In this document: positions 1 through 7,500 of the stretch, in pieces
Layout: each line of letters opens with the position of its first letter
How positions within the stretch are numbered: the stretch's first letter is position 1
Assembly: GCA_029210545.1 (NCBI GenBank)
Contig: JARGFV010000099.1
Location: 1 to 9,001, forward strand
Length of the DNA stretch: 9,001 bases
Source of the DNA: a bacterium
Lineage (GTDB): Bacteria > BMS3Abin14
Direction: 5' to 3'
Program-made: the position numbers and the translations under genes
Notes under the pieces: model-generated
What the model was told of the DNA's origin: nothing
The model's input: only the letters and a program-made list of their open reading frames with translations
Database searches by the model: none

Positions 1-474
1 AATGGCCTTCTCCTGAACCGTGGTATCGACATTGACACGCTTCATATGCTGCCTGGTCAGATGCTTTTCCCGCTTGGCTGTTTCAAGAGTCTCACTCAGT
101 AGCTGCTCCACATTCTTCGGACCTATCCGTTGCCGCCAACGCGTCATGGAGGTTGGATCCACAGGCAGGTCATGAATGAAAAATTCGAAACCACAAAAAT
201 ATTGCCAATAACCATTTTCCAGCAATCGAGCAACAACAGATTCGTCGCTTTCATCGAAGGCGTGTTTCAGGTAATGCAGGCCGACCATTAAGCGCGTCGG
301 CTTTCCGGGGCGCCCTTTGTTCTCGGAGTAAAGGCTGCCAAACTTGTTATCAAAGGTCGACCAGTCTATTTGATCAGCAAGCACAAACAGCGGATGCTTA
401 CGATTTAGAATGTGGTCGAGTCGCGACCGAAAAAGGTCGTCCTGATTGTTATGATTCGGAGCTTTTGGCTTCAT
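1..474 (-). CDS. IS5-family transposase, N-terminal 158 codons (partial)
   Basis: This is a DDE-type transposase that would cut and join the ends of its own element. It starts at the ATG complementary to 472-474 and stays open to the window edge. The start is supported by an AAGGTG Shine-Dalgarno sequence (complement of 480-485) five bases upstream. The protein begins MKPKAPNHNNQDDLFRSRLD. It shows the helical N-terminal IS5 region with GRPGKPTRLMVGLHYLKHAF near residues 53-72, a WRQRIG motif near 113-118, and VDTT near residues 150-153. The Asp of VDTT is the expected first residue of the DDE catalytic triad. The second Asp and the Glu lie beyond the window, so intactness cannot be judged. 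No internal stop or frameshift is seen. The family call is firm; the subgroup is not. Confidence 0.88.
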   Translation of the reverse strand, partial: MKPKAPNHNNQDDLFRSRLDHILNRKHPLFVLADQIDWSTFDNKFGSLYSENKGRPGKPTRLMVGLHYLKHAFDESDESVVARLLENGYWQYFCGFEFFIHDLPVDPTSMTRWRQRIGPKNVEQLLSETLETAKREKHLTRQHMKRVNVDTTVQEKAI

Positions 475-521
475 AAAATCACCTTGTTTTAGGGGTCCAA
501 TAACTATTTATGGTGATTTTA
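474..521 (-). promoter_or_regulatory. Inverted repeat covering the transposase start and SD
   Basis: Arms TAAAATCACC (474-483) and GGTGATTTTA (512-521) are perfect 10-bp complements separated by 28 bases. The inner arm covers most of the transposase Shine-Dalgarno sequence and the first base of its ATG. A transcript entering from outside the element would contain both arms and could hide the start. A transcript from the candidate internal promoter would begin after the outer arm and stay translatable. IS10 and IS50 are known to use this arrangement to block expression from read-through. Its use here is inferred. Confidence 0.5.
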
Positions 522-536
522 ACAGCACTAAATCAA
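507..536 (-). promoter_or_regulatory. Candidate transposase promoter
   Basis: On the minus strand a TTGATT -35 box (complement of 531-536) is followed after 18 bases by a CATAAA -10 box (complement of 507-512). Transcription would begin near 499, about 25 bases before the transposase ATG. The boxes match the sigma-70 consensus only moderately, and the AT-rich context makes chance matches likely. Confidence 0.4.
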
Positions 537-590
537 TAAATAAACCAATAAATTCAACTAGTTATGAATTTTTCAGGCACAACTAATTAG

Positions 591-737
591 GGCCATATTT
601 TCCGGTATGCTCCGACTGAGGATCAGAACATTTATTATCTCTCCACTGACAACCTGACTGTGGGGACTTGGGAATTACAAGTTGCGCTGGATGATGACAA
701 GGATCAGCTTGCATACTTCTGGATACCGATCATGTGA
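591..737 (+). pseudogene. 3' remnant of a gene for a surface/secreted-type protein, cut by the IS
   Basis: The frame is open from about 591 to the TGA at 735-737 and encodes about 48 residues containing FRYAPTEDQN, IYYLSTDNL and GTWELQVALDDD, ending in FWIPIM. The pattern (aromatic-rich strand, then 'LST..L..GTW.L.V.LDD') resembles the C-terminal beta-sandwich end of PxKF or Ig-like modules in large secreted or surface proteins; this resemblance is from memory. There is no start codon or ribosome binding site, and upstream the frame runs into a stop at 588-590 and then IS sequence. I therefore read it as the tail of a gene truncated by the insertion. The rest of the gene should lie beyond the far end of the IS. 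The protein itself is not identified. Confidence 0.6.
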
Positions 738-836
738 AGTCAGTAGTATTTGTTCGTATATATGTGGGGAAATGCGCCCCTATGTCAGGGCGGTTAACAC
801 TCAGGAACCCCTTTTCGGTGCTATTTGTAGATTGTA

Positions 837-872
837 TTGACAATCAGCACCACATCAATTATGGTTTCACCA
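837..872 (+). promoter_or_regulatory. Sigma-70-like promoter for the ATPase gene, possibly leaderless
   Basis: TTGACA (837-842, perfect -35) is followed after 17 bases by TATGGT (860-865, four of six bases matching TATAAT). A start seven bases past the -10 box falls at about 872, the first base of the preferred ATG. No Shine-Dalgarno sequence precedes that ATG, so the mRNA may be leaderless. The hexamers and spacing are read directly; use in the cell is inferred. Confidence 0.5.
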
Positions 873-2086
873 TGATCCGCAGGGAGATCGAGGATACCGT
901 AAGACGGTACGCCAGGGAGTACCCGGTGGTGACCATCACCGGTCCGCGCCAGTCCGGGAAAACGACCCTGTGCAAAATGGTTTTCCCTGAGATGCCCTAC
1001 GCCTCCCTCGAGGACCCGGAGGAGAGGGAGTTCGCCCTCAACGACCCGCGAGGTTTCCTGGTGCGATTTCCCGACGGCGCCGTGCTCGACGAGATCCAGC
1101 GCGCACCCGACCTGCTCTCGTACATACAGGGCATCGTGGATGAACGGCAGCGACCGGGCCATTTCGTGGTCACAGGCAGCCAGAATTTCGAACTCCTTCA
1201 AACCGTCAGCCAATCCCTGGCTGGCCGTACGGCCATCGCAAGACTGCTGCCATTTTCCCTTGCGGAGATCCGCAAACTGCGACCGGCCCCCCTTTCCATG
1301 GACGAGGCCATTTACTCCGGCTCCTATCCCCGGATATTCGACAGGAAACTCGACCCCAGGGAGGCTCTCGCCTTTTACTTTGCCACCTACGTGGAGCGGG
1401 ACCTGCGCCAGCTGATCAACGTCAGGGACCTGTCTGGTTTCGAGATATTTATGAAGCTCTGCGCCGCCAGGTGCGGACAACTGGTGAACCTGTCTTCACT
1501 GGGCAACGACTGTGGGGTGGCCCACAACACCGTGAAACAGTGGCTTTCGATCCTGGAAGCGAGCTACATCATCAAGCTGCTCCCACCCTACTACCGGAAC
1601 CTCGGAAAGAGGCTGGTGAAGACACCCAAGATGTACTTCATCGACACAGGGCTGGCGTCGTACCTGCTTGGTATTCAAAAGGTGGACCACGTCTCGGCCC
1701 ACCATCTGAAAGGTGCCCTCTTCGAAAACCTTGTCCTTTCGGAACTTATCAAGAGCCGGTTCAACAGGGGAAGAGATGACAACCTCTATTTCCTGAGGGA
1801 CCGCAAAGGCAAGGAAGTAGACATTTTGCTGGATTACGGTACATCCCTGGACCTCGTGGAAGTGAAAGCTGGTCAGACCATATCTGGCAGCTTCTTTTCG
1901 GGGATCGAGTATTACCGTCGTATTTATGCGGAAACGAGAAACTGCCTGCTCGTCTATGGAGGAGCCAAGGCCCACGTCCAGGAAGGCGTGAGTGTTATCC
2001 CCTGGAAAGGACTTCCGGATCTGGATATTGAAACACATACTCCGTCATCGGATGTTTCCTTTTCAGGGGAACCTTCCAGAACCTGA
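872..2086 (+). CDS. AAA_14 / DUF4143-type ATPase
   Basis: This 404-residue soluble P-loop ATPase belongs to a widespread family (AAA_14 plus DUF4143) whose cellular role is not established. The Walker A motif is GPRQSGKTT at residues 24-32 (Lys30), Walker B is VLDE at 71-74 with Asp73 and Glu74, and VVTGSQ at 99-104 matches the sensor strand. A winged-helix-like stretch lies near 212-240 (NTVKQWLSILEASYII). The C-terminal part has KEVDILL (Asp317) and LVEVK (Glu330, Lys332), the spacing of a PD-(D/E)XK nuclease-like core, which is known in parts of this family. Length fits the family. The frame is open upstream to a GTG at 734, but the family normally begins right before the MIRREIEDT-like helix, so 872 is chosen. 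No membrane segment or signal peptide is present. The acetyltransferase gene follows after 19 bases, suggesting co-transcription. The last ~15 residues look poorly conserved. Confidence 0.9.
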   Translation: MIRREIEDTVRRYAREYPVVTITGPRQSGKTTLCKMVFPEMPYASLEDPEEREFALNDPRGFLVRFPDGAVLDEIQRAPDLLSYIQGIVDERQRPGHFVVTGSQNFELLQTVSQSLAGRTAIARLLPFSLAEIRKLRPAPLSMDEAIYSGSYPRIFDRKLDPREALAFYFATYVERDLRQLINVRDLSGFEIFMKLCAARCGQLVNLSSLGNDCGVAHNTVKQWLSILEASYIIKLLPPYYRNLGKRLVKTPKMYFIDTGLASYLLGIQKVDHVSAHHLKGALFENLVLSELIKSRFNRGRDDNLYFLRDRKGKEVDILLDYGTSLDLVEVKAGQTISGSFFSGIEYYRRIYAETRNCLLVYGGAKAHVQEGVSVIPWKGLPDLDIETHTPSSDVSFSGEPSRT

Positions 2087-2105
2087 AACTGTGAGGCAGA
2101 CACCC

Positions 2106-3236
2106 ATGAGTATCCAGGTGCTACAAGTTGCAAACCGGGCCGACCTGAAACGCTGGGTCAAGCTGCCCTGCGGGCTCTACGAGGGTGATCCATACCATGT
2201 CCCACAGCTTTTCTCCGACGAGCTCGCTTACTTCGACCGGCGCAAGAACCCGGCCTTCGAGATATCGGACGTAAGGCTGCTGCTGGCCGTCGACAACCAG
2301 AGACCCCTCGGGAGAGTCTGCGGCATCGTCAACAGCCTTGAATCAGCGAAGCTCGGCTTCAAGCGCGGCCGGTTCGGCTGGTTCGAGTGCGTCGACGATC
2401 AGCGGGTGGCCGATCTGCTGCTGGACAGTCTCAAGGACTGGTTTCGCGAAGCGGGCTGTGCCGAGATGAGCGGCCCTCAGGGCTTCACGGACCTCGATGT
2501 CGAAGGGCTCCTGGTCGAAGGATTTGATCATCTGCCGACCATCAGCGGAAGCTACAACCATCCCTACTACCAGAAACTCATCGAAAATTACGGGTTTGAA
2601 AAGGACGCCGACTACGTGGAATTCCGATCCCGGATCCCGCGGGAATCTTCGCTGCTCGAGAGGTTTCGCAGGCGTTACGCCGGCAACGAGGACTACAAGG
2701 TGGTTACCTGTAAAAACCGCAAGGAACTCCTCTCCCACGCCGATGCCTTCTGGGATTTGCTGGAAACCTGTTTCGAGCCGCTGTACGGGGTTACACCTCT
2801 GTCCAGGAAGCAGACCGATTTCTACACGAAAAAGTATTTCGGATTTCTGGATCCGAAATACGTCAAGTTGACATTCTCCAGGCAGGGAGAGCTGGTAGGG
2901 TTCTTTATCGGGATGCCAAACCTCAGTCGCAGCTTCAAGAGGGCCAACGGACGGCTCCTCCCCTTCGGCCTGCTGCACATACTAAGGGAGTACCGTAAGC
3001 CGGAGACCATGGATTTTCTCCTCGCAGGCGTCAAGCCCGGTGAGCCATCCGGCCTTATCATCGCGATCAGCGCCATCGAAATGTACGACACGCTCCGCCG
3101 ACGCGGCATCCGATACATGGAAACGAACAGGGAGCTGGAGGAAAACACCACCGTCACGGGCATCTGGTCAAAGTTCGAACGGGTCTGGTTTCGCCGCTCC
3201 CGGGTCTACCGCCTGGATCTGCGCCAAGACCCATAA
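2106..3236 (+). CDS. YghO-like GNAT-fold protein (putative N-acetyltransferase)
   Basis: This 376-residue protein matches the YghO-like group of large GNAT-fold proteins. Landmarks are the opening 'R.DLK.WVKLPCGLYEGDP..VP' (residues 11-33), RKNPAFEISDVRLLLAV (46-62), a GRVCGIVN strand (69-76), FGWFECVDD (90-98), and MSGPQGFTD followed by GLLVEGFD near 121-141. A second GNAT-like half runs from about 195 to the end, including GELVGFFIGMPN (261-272) and the closing METNRELEENT (338-348). The substrate is unknown; acyl transfer from an acyl-CoA is inferred from the fold only. The frame extends upstream inside the ATPase gene, but ATG 2106 sits nine bases after GAGG (2093-2096) and begins where homologues begin. 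It lies 19 bases after the ATPase stop, so the two are probably one operon. No signal peptide or membrane segment is seen. Confidence 0.82.
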   Translation: MSIQVLQVANRADLKRWVKLPCGLYEGDPYHVPQLFSDELAYFDRRKNPAFEISDVRLLLAVDNQRPLGRVCGIVNSLESAKLGFKRGRFGWFECVDDQRVADLLLDSLKDWFREAGCAEMSGPQGFTDLDVEGLLVEGFDHLPTISGSYNHPYYQKLIENYGFEKDADYVEFRSRIPRESSLLERFRRRYAGNEDYKVVTCKNRKELLSHADAFWDLLETCFEPLYGVTPLSRKQTDFYTKKYFGFLDPKYVKLTFSRQGELVGFFIGMPNLSRSFKRANGRLLPFGLLHILREYRKPETMDFLLAGVKPGEPSGLIIAISAIEMYDTLRRRGIRYMETNRELEENTTVTGIWSKFERVWFRRSRVYRLDLRQDP

Positions 3237-3265
3237 CGCTGCAACGCCCACGCCGGAGTCATGTA

Positions 3266-3284
3266 CCCCCGGCAAAGCCGGGGG
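3266..3284 (+). terminator. GC-rich hairpin after the ATPase/GNAT operon
   Basis: CCCCCGGC (3266-3273) and GCCGGGGG (3277-3284) form a perfect 8-bp stem with an AAA loop, 29 bases past the upstream stop codon. The downstream tract (ATTTCC) is only weakly T-rich on the + strand, and there is none on the minus strand. It may be an inefficient intrinsic terminator, an mRNA 3' stabiliser, or a repetitive palindrome. It lies between the converging ends of the + operon and the minus-strand gene. Confidence 0.5.
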
Positions 3285-3366
3285 ATTTCCCTAAGTATTA
3301 AACCGAGGGAGCGTTGAGCCGAGGCTCCTCCCCTCACTCCAACCCTCTCCCCCCCTCCGGCGGCGC

Positions 3367-4365
3367 TTACTTCCTGATCACCCCGTAGTCCACCATGTTC
3401 TGCTGGACCAGGTCCACCGTCGCGTCGAGCTCCGCGAAATAGTCACCCAGAAAATAACCCATCGCCACCTGCATGTAGCCACTGCTCAGGGCTGCGAACT
3501 GGTCGTGGATCGCCTGGCTGTAAGGATCCGTTGGATCATAGGGCATGCCCAGGTACCCCATCCCGAAGGTTGCCAGGTGTAACGCCGTGGCCCACAACGC
3601 CTCCCCGGGATCTGCAATGGTGAGCAGTAAAGCCTCATTGGTCACTACATTCCTGTGAAAGATCTCCGTCGTTGCGATAAATACCTCAGGATCACCGATA
3701 CCGGGTCCGCAAACCCCCGCAACCTCGTTGGCAAAGGCGTCCGCGAGCACCAGGGGGAACGGCTCGTCATAGGACCAGAAATTTGCCGAGGCCAGAAGTG
3801 TCGGACCGACCCACGGAGCAGCCTCCTTGAGAAGCAGGTCAGCCGAGTACTCGATGATGGTGTGGTAGAGCTGATGGACCGTGTCCGGGTCCGGAACGAT
3901 CCCCATGCTCAGCAGGACGTCCTGCAGCGGATAAACTCCCGGGATCCCGGGACTAATGAGATAGGCATTCATGACTTCCGCTTTGAGGTTGACGTAACCT
4001 CCGGGCCAGCCGTTAACGGCGCTCATAATATGCGCCGTATGGTCGATCCCGAATGGCTGGTTGTGCATAACCACCCCCGCCGCGATCCATTTCTCGAGCC
4101 CCCTGTTCTTCGTGTCGTACACGTCCATGAAATCGGTGTCGTGGGTCACGGCGTACAGGGCGTCGTAGTCGCAGTCCGCCTCGAAAGCGTAGTTGAAAAG
4201 ATCGGGAAGAGTTGACCCGTAGACCTCGTTGAGGTTCGGGTCACCTCCCCGCTTGCCGATCTCGCCGGCGACGTAGGCATGGGTGCCGAACCCCCACCCG
4301 AATGCCGTGGCCGCCACCATGACAGCTGCCCCAAAAACCACCGTTGATACAACTGCTCTTCTCAT
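3367..4365 (-). CDS. Secreted zinc-dependent phospholipase C-like protein
   Basis: This 332-residue protein has a clear Sec signal peptide: MRR, a hydrophobic run to about residue 20, then Ala21-Phe-Gly23 before Trp24. The predicted mature protein begins WGFGTHAYVAGEIG. The family resemblance to zinc-dependent phospholipase C (PF00882 type) rests on this WG...TH start (Trp24, His29), LPD at 53-55 (Asp55), and further candidate metal ligands His75, His101, Asp108, His109 and His112 in GIDHTAH. In Bacillus PC-PLC the mature N-terminal Trp itself binds zinc, so cleavage after Gly23 would match. The rest is divergent, so the substrate cannot be stated; a metal-dependent phosphoesterase outside the cytoplasm is the best guess. 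The start is firm: GGAGGG (complement of 4372-4377) lies six bases before the ATG. The neighbour upstream is the PAS kinase, on the same strand after a 156-base gap. Confidence 0.68.
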   Translation of the reverse strand: MRRAVVSTVVFGAAVMVAATAFGWGFGTHAYVAGEIGKRGGDPNLNEVYGSTLPDLFNYAFEADCDYDALYAVTHDTDFMDVYDTKNRGLEKWIAAGVVMHNQPFGIDHTAHIMSAVNGWPGGYVNLKAEVMNAYLISPGIPGVYPLQDVLLSMGIVPDPDTVHQLYHTIIEYSADLLLKEAAPWVGPTLLASANFWSYDEPFPLVLADAFANEVAGVCGPGIGDPEVFIATTEIFHRNVVTNEALLLTIADPGEALWATALHLATFGMGYLGMPYDPTDPYSQAIHDQFAALSSGYMQVAMGYFLGDYFAELDATVDLVQQNMVDYGVIRK

Positions 4366-4521
4366 CCCGCACCCTCCATTTCATGGCCGACTCGGGAACT
4401 GGATTGTCCCCGCCCCATCAGCCTTTTCCCTTGCGCCCATGTGAGTTATGGACCGGGGACATTACTGTTCACAAAAAAGTCATCAAATTTGAGACCTGAG
4501 ATCTGGGATCTGAGATCAGCC
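4366..4521. other. Intergenic spacer between the kinase and phospholipase-like genes
   Basis: This 156-base spacer holds the heptamer array at its right end. It also holds an 8-bp inverted repeat, TGTCCCCG (4405-4412) and CGGGGACA (4454-4461), and a run of six A at about 4473-4478 that reads as T on the coding strand of the neighbouring genes. That T run could end kinase transcription, but no strong stem directly precedes it. No convincing promoter for the phospholipase-like gene was seen. Confidence 0.5.
4490..4517. repeat. Heptanucleotide tandem repeat, four copies
   Basis: Four consecutive 7-bp units are TGAGACC, TGAGATC, TGGGATC and TGAGATC, each differing from TGAGATC by at most one base. 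They begin four bases past the outer edge of the PAS kinase stop codon, between it and the phospholipase-like gene. Short heptamer arrays like this change copy number by slippage. The units are partly self-complementary through GATC, so transcripts could form weak local pairs. No function is evident. Confidence 0.85.
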
Positions 4522-7500
4522 TTAAACCACCGGCAGGGAGAAATAGAAGGTTGCCCCCTTCCCCCTGGCTGAATCGAGACGCAGGATACCCCCTTCACTC
4601 TCCACGACGCGCTTGACGATGGCAAGGCCGACTCCCGTTCCTTCCGTTGAGCTCTTTGGCGAACGGGTGAACAGCCCGAAAATGGCATCGTGGAACTTCT
4701 TCTCGATCCCGATCCCGTTATCCCGGACATAGAAAAGTTGGTGCCCTTCCGGCACCAGCCCTTTGTGATCGGTGGCCGTTCCAACCTCGACCTCGAGGGG
4801 ACGGCCTTCCCTGCCGAACTTCAAGCTGTTAGACAGGAGGTTCTTAAACACCTGGTAAGCCCTTGTTTGCGACATGTCGACCATGGGCATCTTGCCCTGG
4901 ATGGTTACCAACGGCTTCGGCTGCATTCCGTCGATGTTCTCTTCTTCCAGGATCCGCTCCACAAGATCCCTGACGTCCATAGGTTTGTGTTCTCCCTCCG
5001 CGATCCCGGTCTGGGAGTAATCCAGGAGATCGCGAAGAAGGTTGTCAAAGTGCCGGACATTGGCGTCGATCCGGCCCAGCATGTAAGTGTGTTCCTTTTC
5101 AAGCATACCCGCCAGTTCGCACCTGAGGAGATCGATAAAGCCCAGAACGCTGATAATGGGTGTTCTCAGGTCGTGGGCGGCCGTATACACGAACGCCTCG
5201 AGTTCCCTGTTCTTCCCCTCGAGGTTCATCAGGGCATGCTTGAGGGTATATTCCGCCTGTTTGAGGTCCTCTATGTCCCTTGTTACAGAAACGACGTGAG
5301 GTTTGCCGTCCATGGTGACTACGTGGGCCGAGAGCAGCCCTGTCCTGACGCGGCCGTCCTTGAGACGAAAACCGGCTTCGAAGTTGCTGACCCGGCCTTT
5401 TTTCTTGAGGGTCCCGATCAACCGGGCCAGCTTATCCTGATCGATCCAGAGGCCGACACTGCCCAGGGGCACCCCTACAACATCGTCCGGTGTGTAGCCG
5501 GTGAGCGCAGTGAACCCGTCGTTGATCTCCATGTAGACACCGTCTTCCATCCGGTTGATGCTCACCGCATCCGGACTTGCCTGGAAGATGGTCCTGAACA
5601 GTTCCTCGCTCTGCCTCAGGGCCTCTTCGAACCTCTTGCGGTGTGTCACGTCGATGAACGACCCGATCATCATCCGGGTCTGGCCATCCTCGCCGACGAC
5701 CATGTTGGCGGTAAACTGGGCGTAAAAAACGGAATCGTCCTTACGCCTTGCCGTTATCTCACCGGACCACCTGCCGGTCTTGTCAATGGCCTTGACCACG
5801 CGAGCCGCCTCCTCACGGCTGGCCCAGAAGTCCATCATGGACTCTCCCGCCACTTCCCCTTCCTCCTCATATCCCCACATGTCCAAAAAAGCCTGGTTCA
5901 CGTAGGTCAGCCTCCCCTCCAGGTCGGCCAGGGCAAACCCGCTGATGGACGCCCTGATGGCATCATCCCGAACCCTGAGTTCGGTCCCCACCGCCTTGAG
6001 GTCTGATATGTCCACAAAGCTTTCCACCAGCATCGGTTTTTCCTGAAGGTTCACCGAAACCACCGTCTTCAAAATGGGGACTTTTGTGCCGTCGGCCTTG
6101 ACGAGGACACGTTCCGAGTTGTCCACCACTTCGCGCAGATCGGTTATGGGACATTTTCCGATCTCGACCGGGCAGATGAACTCGTGGCACGTGCGGCCGA
6201 CAATATCTTCCCTGGGAAGTCCGATCATCTCTGCTGCCTTGATGTTGATGTTGGCAATCTTGTGTTCGTCAGGGTCGATGACCATGATCCCGGCCCGCAC
6301 GTTGTTGAAGATCGCGGAAAGGAACTGCTCGCTGGTCTTGAGCGCCTCCTGCGCGTCCCTGATCTCCGACATGTCCCTGGCGACTACCAGGGCGTGGTGC
6401 CTGCCATTATAGAGGAAGGGTGCGATCCTCAGGTCCGTGGGAAAAAAGGTCCCCCTTTTTTTCAGGTCCAGGGACTCGCCGTGAAACACCTCGCCCTGCG
6501 CAACCAGACGTTGAGCCTCCTGAAAGAGGTGATGGGAATCAGGGGAAATGAACTCTGTGCAACTGATGCCCACCATTTCCTCCCTCGAATAGCCGTACAT
6601 CCGGCAGGCAGCCGGGTTGACGTCCACGATCCGGCATTCCCCGTTGAAGATCATGACCGCGTCTGCCTGGGATTCGAACATGCTCCTGTACTGGGCTTCC
6701 CCCTGCTTGAGTTTTTCCTGGTAGAGCCTCTGCTCTGTGATATCCCGGATCACGCCCACCGTGGCAATAGGTTCGCCCCCCTCCCCCACGACCATGGATG
6801 TGCTCAGGGCGATGGGGAAGTGGTGCCCGTCCCTGTGCCTGACCTCGAGTTCCCCGGACCAGTGGCCCGTATCCATGATGGCCGGAAGGATGTGCCGCCC
6901 GGCAAATTCGGGATCCGCGTTGAGTTCGTTGACATGACGTCCCTCAAACTCCCGGGGGGTAAAACCGTAGATCTTCTCGACTGCCCGGTTGGAATAGATG
7001 ACGCGGCCTTCCAGATCGACGAGCTGGATCCCTTCGGCTGCTTCTTCCAACGCCGCGGAGAAGAGCCGAAGCCTTTCCCTCTCTTCGGACCCCGACAACA
7101 GGTCACTGGCCAGCACCGTCCCGGTAACGTCGTTGACGATGACGACACCGGCCTCCTTCCCCTCGAAAAGAATCCTGTTGGAGGAGATGTCAGCATGAAT
7201 AACGGAACCGTCCTTCTTCCGGTGCCGGAGGGGCGAAGACGTGCTGAAGGAAACGGCACCGTTTTCGATCCATTCCCCCATTTCGCGCGAATACCGGTCA
7301 AGATCCTCTTCCAGCCACAGTTGGGCGAGAGCCATCCCGGGGAGATCTTTTGCCCTGCAGCCGTAAAGGCCACTGGCAGCCTTGTTGGCGGCGAGGATGG
7401 TGTACCGGAGCGGGTCACCGGAGCTGATGTCGACGACGAAAGCGGGCAGGGGAAGGTTCCCCAGGAGGGAGCGGAACTGCTCCCTGTCGGTAACGCAGCG

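Larger units (their letters stand above)
1..590 (-). mobile_element. IS5-family insertion sequence, 5' end only
   Basis: The stretch holds the N-terminal part of an IS5-type transposase plus about 115 bases of non-coding IS leader, and it is visibly more AT-rich than the rest of the window, as expected of a transferred element. The left part lies outside the window, so the two terminal inverted repeats cannot be compared. The outer end is placed between 582 and about 597. CTAA (583-586) and TTAG (587-590) both fit the YTAR target preference of IS5 members, but an in-frame TAG at 588-590 interrupts the adjoining gene remnant. That favours an end at or just past 590, unless the remnant had already decayed before insertion. 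The element lies just upstream of the ATPase gene, reading away from it. Confidence 0.75.

Noticed and set aside
734-871. N-terminal extension of the ATPase from a GTG at 734
   Set aside because: The extra 46 residues look non-conserved, the GTG overlaps the stop of the upstream remnant, a good promoter lies inside this stretch, and family members begin at the MIRREIE-like helix.
821-1480. Open frames antisense to the ATPase and acetyltransferase genes (also 1496-2038 and 2343-2978)
   Set aside because: Their translations show no recognisable motif and they lie opposite genes with strong family matches.
3301-3366. Hairpins such as GAGCC/GGCTC near the end of the phospholipase-like gene
   Set aside because: The stems are about 5 bp, alternative pairings compete, and no T tract follows on the minus strand.
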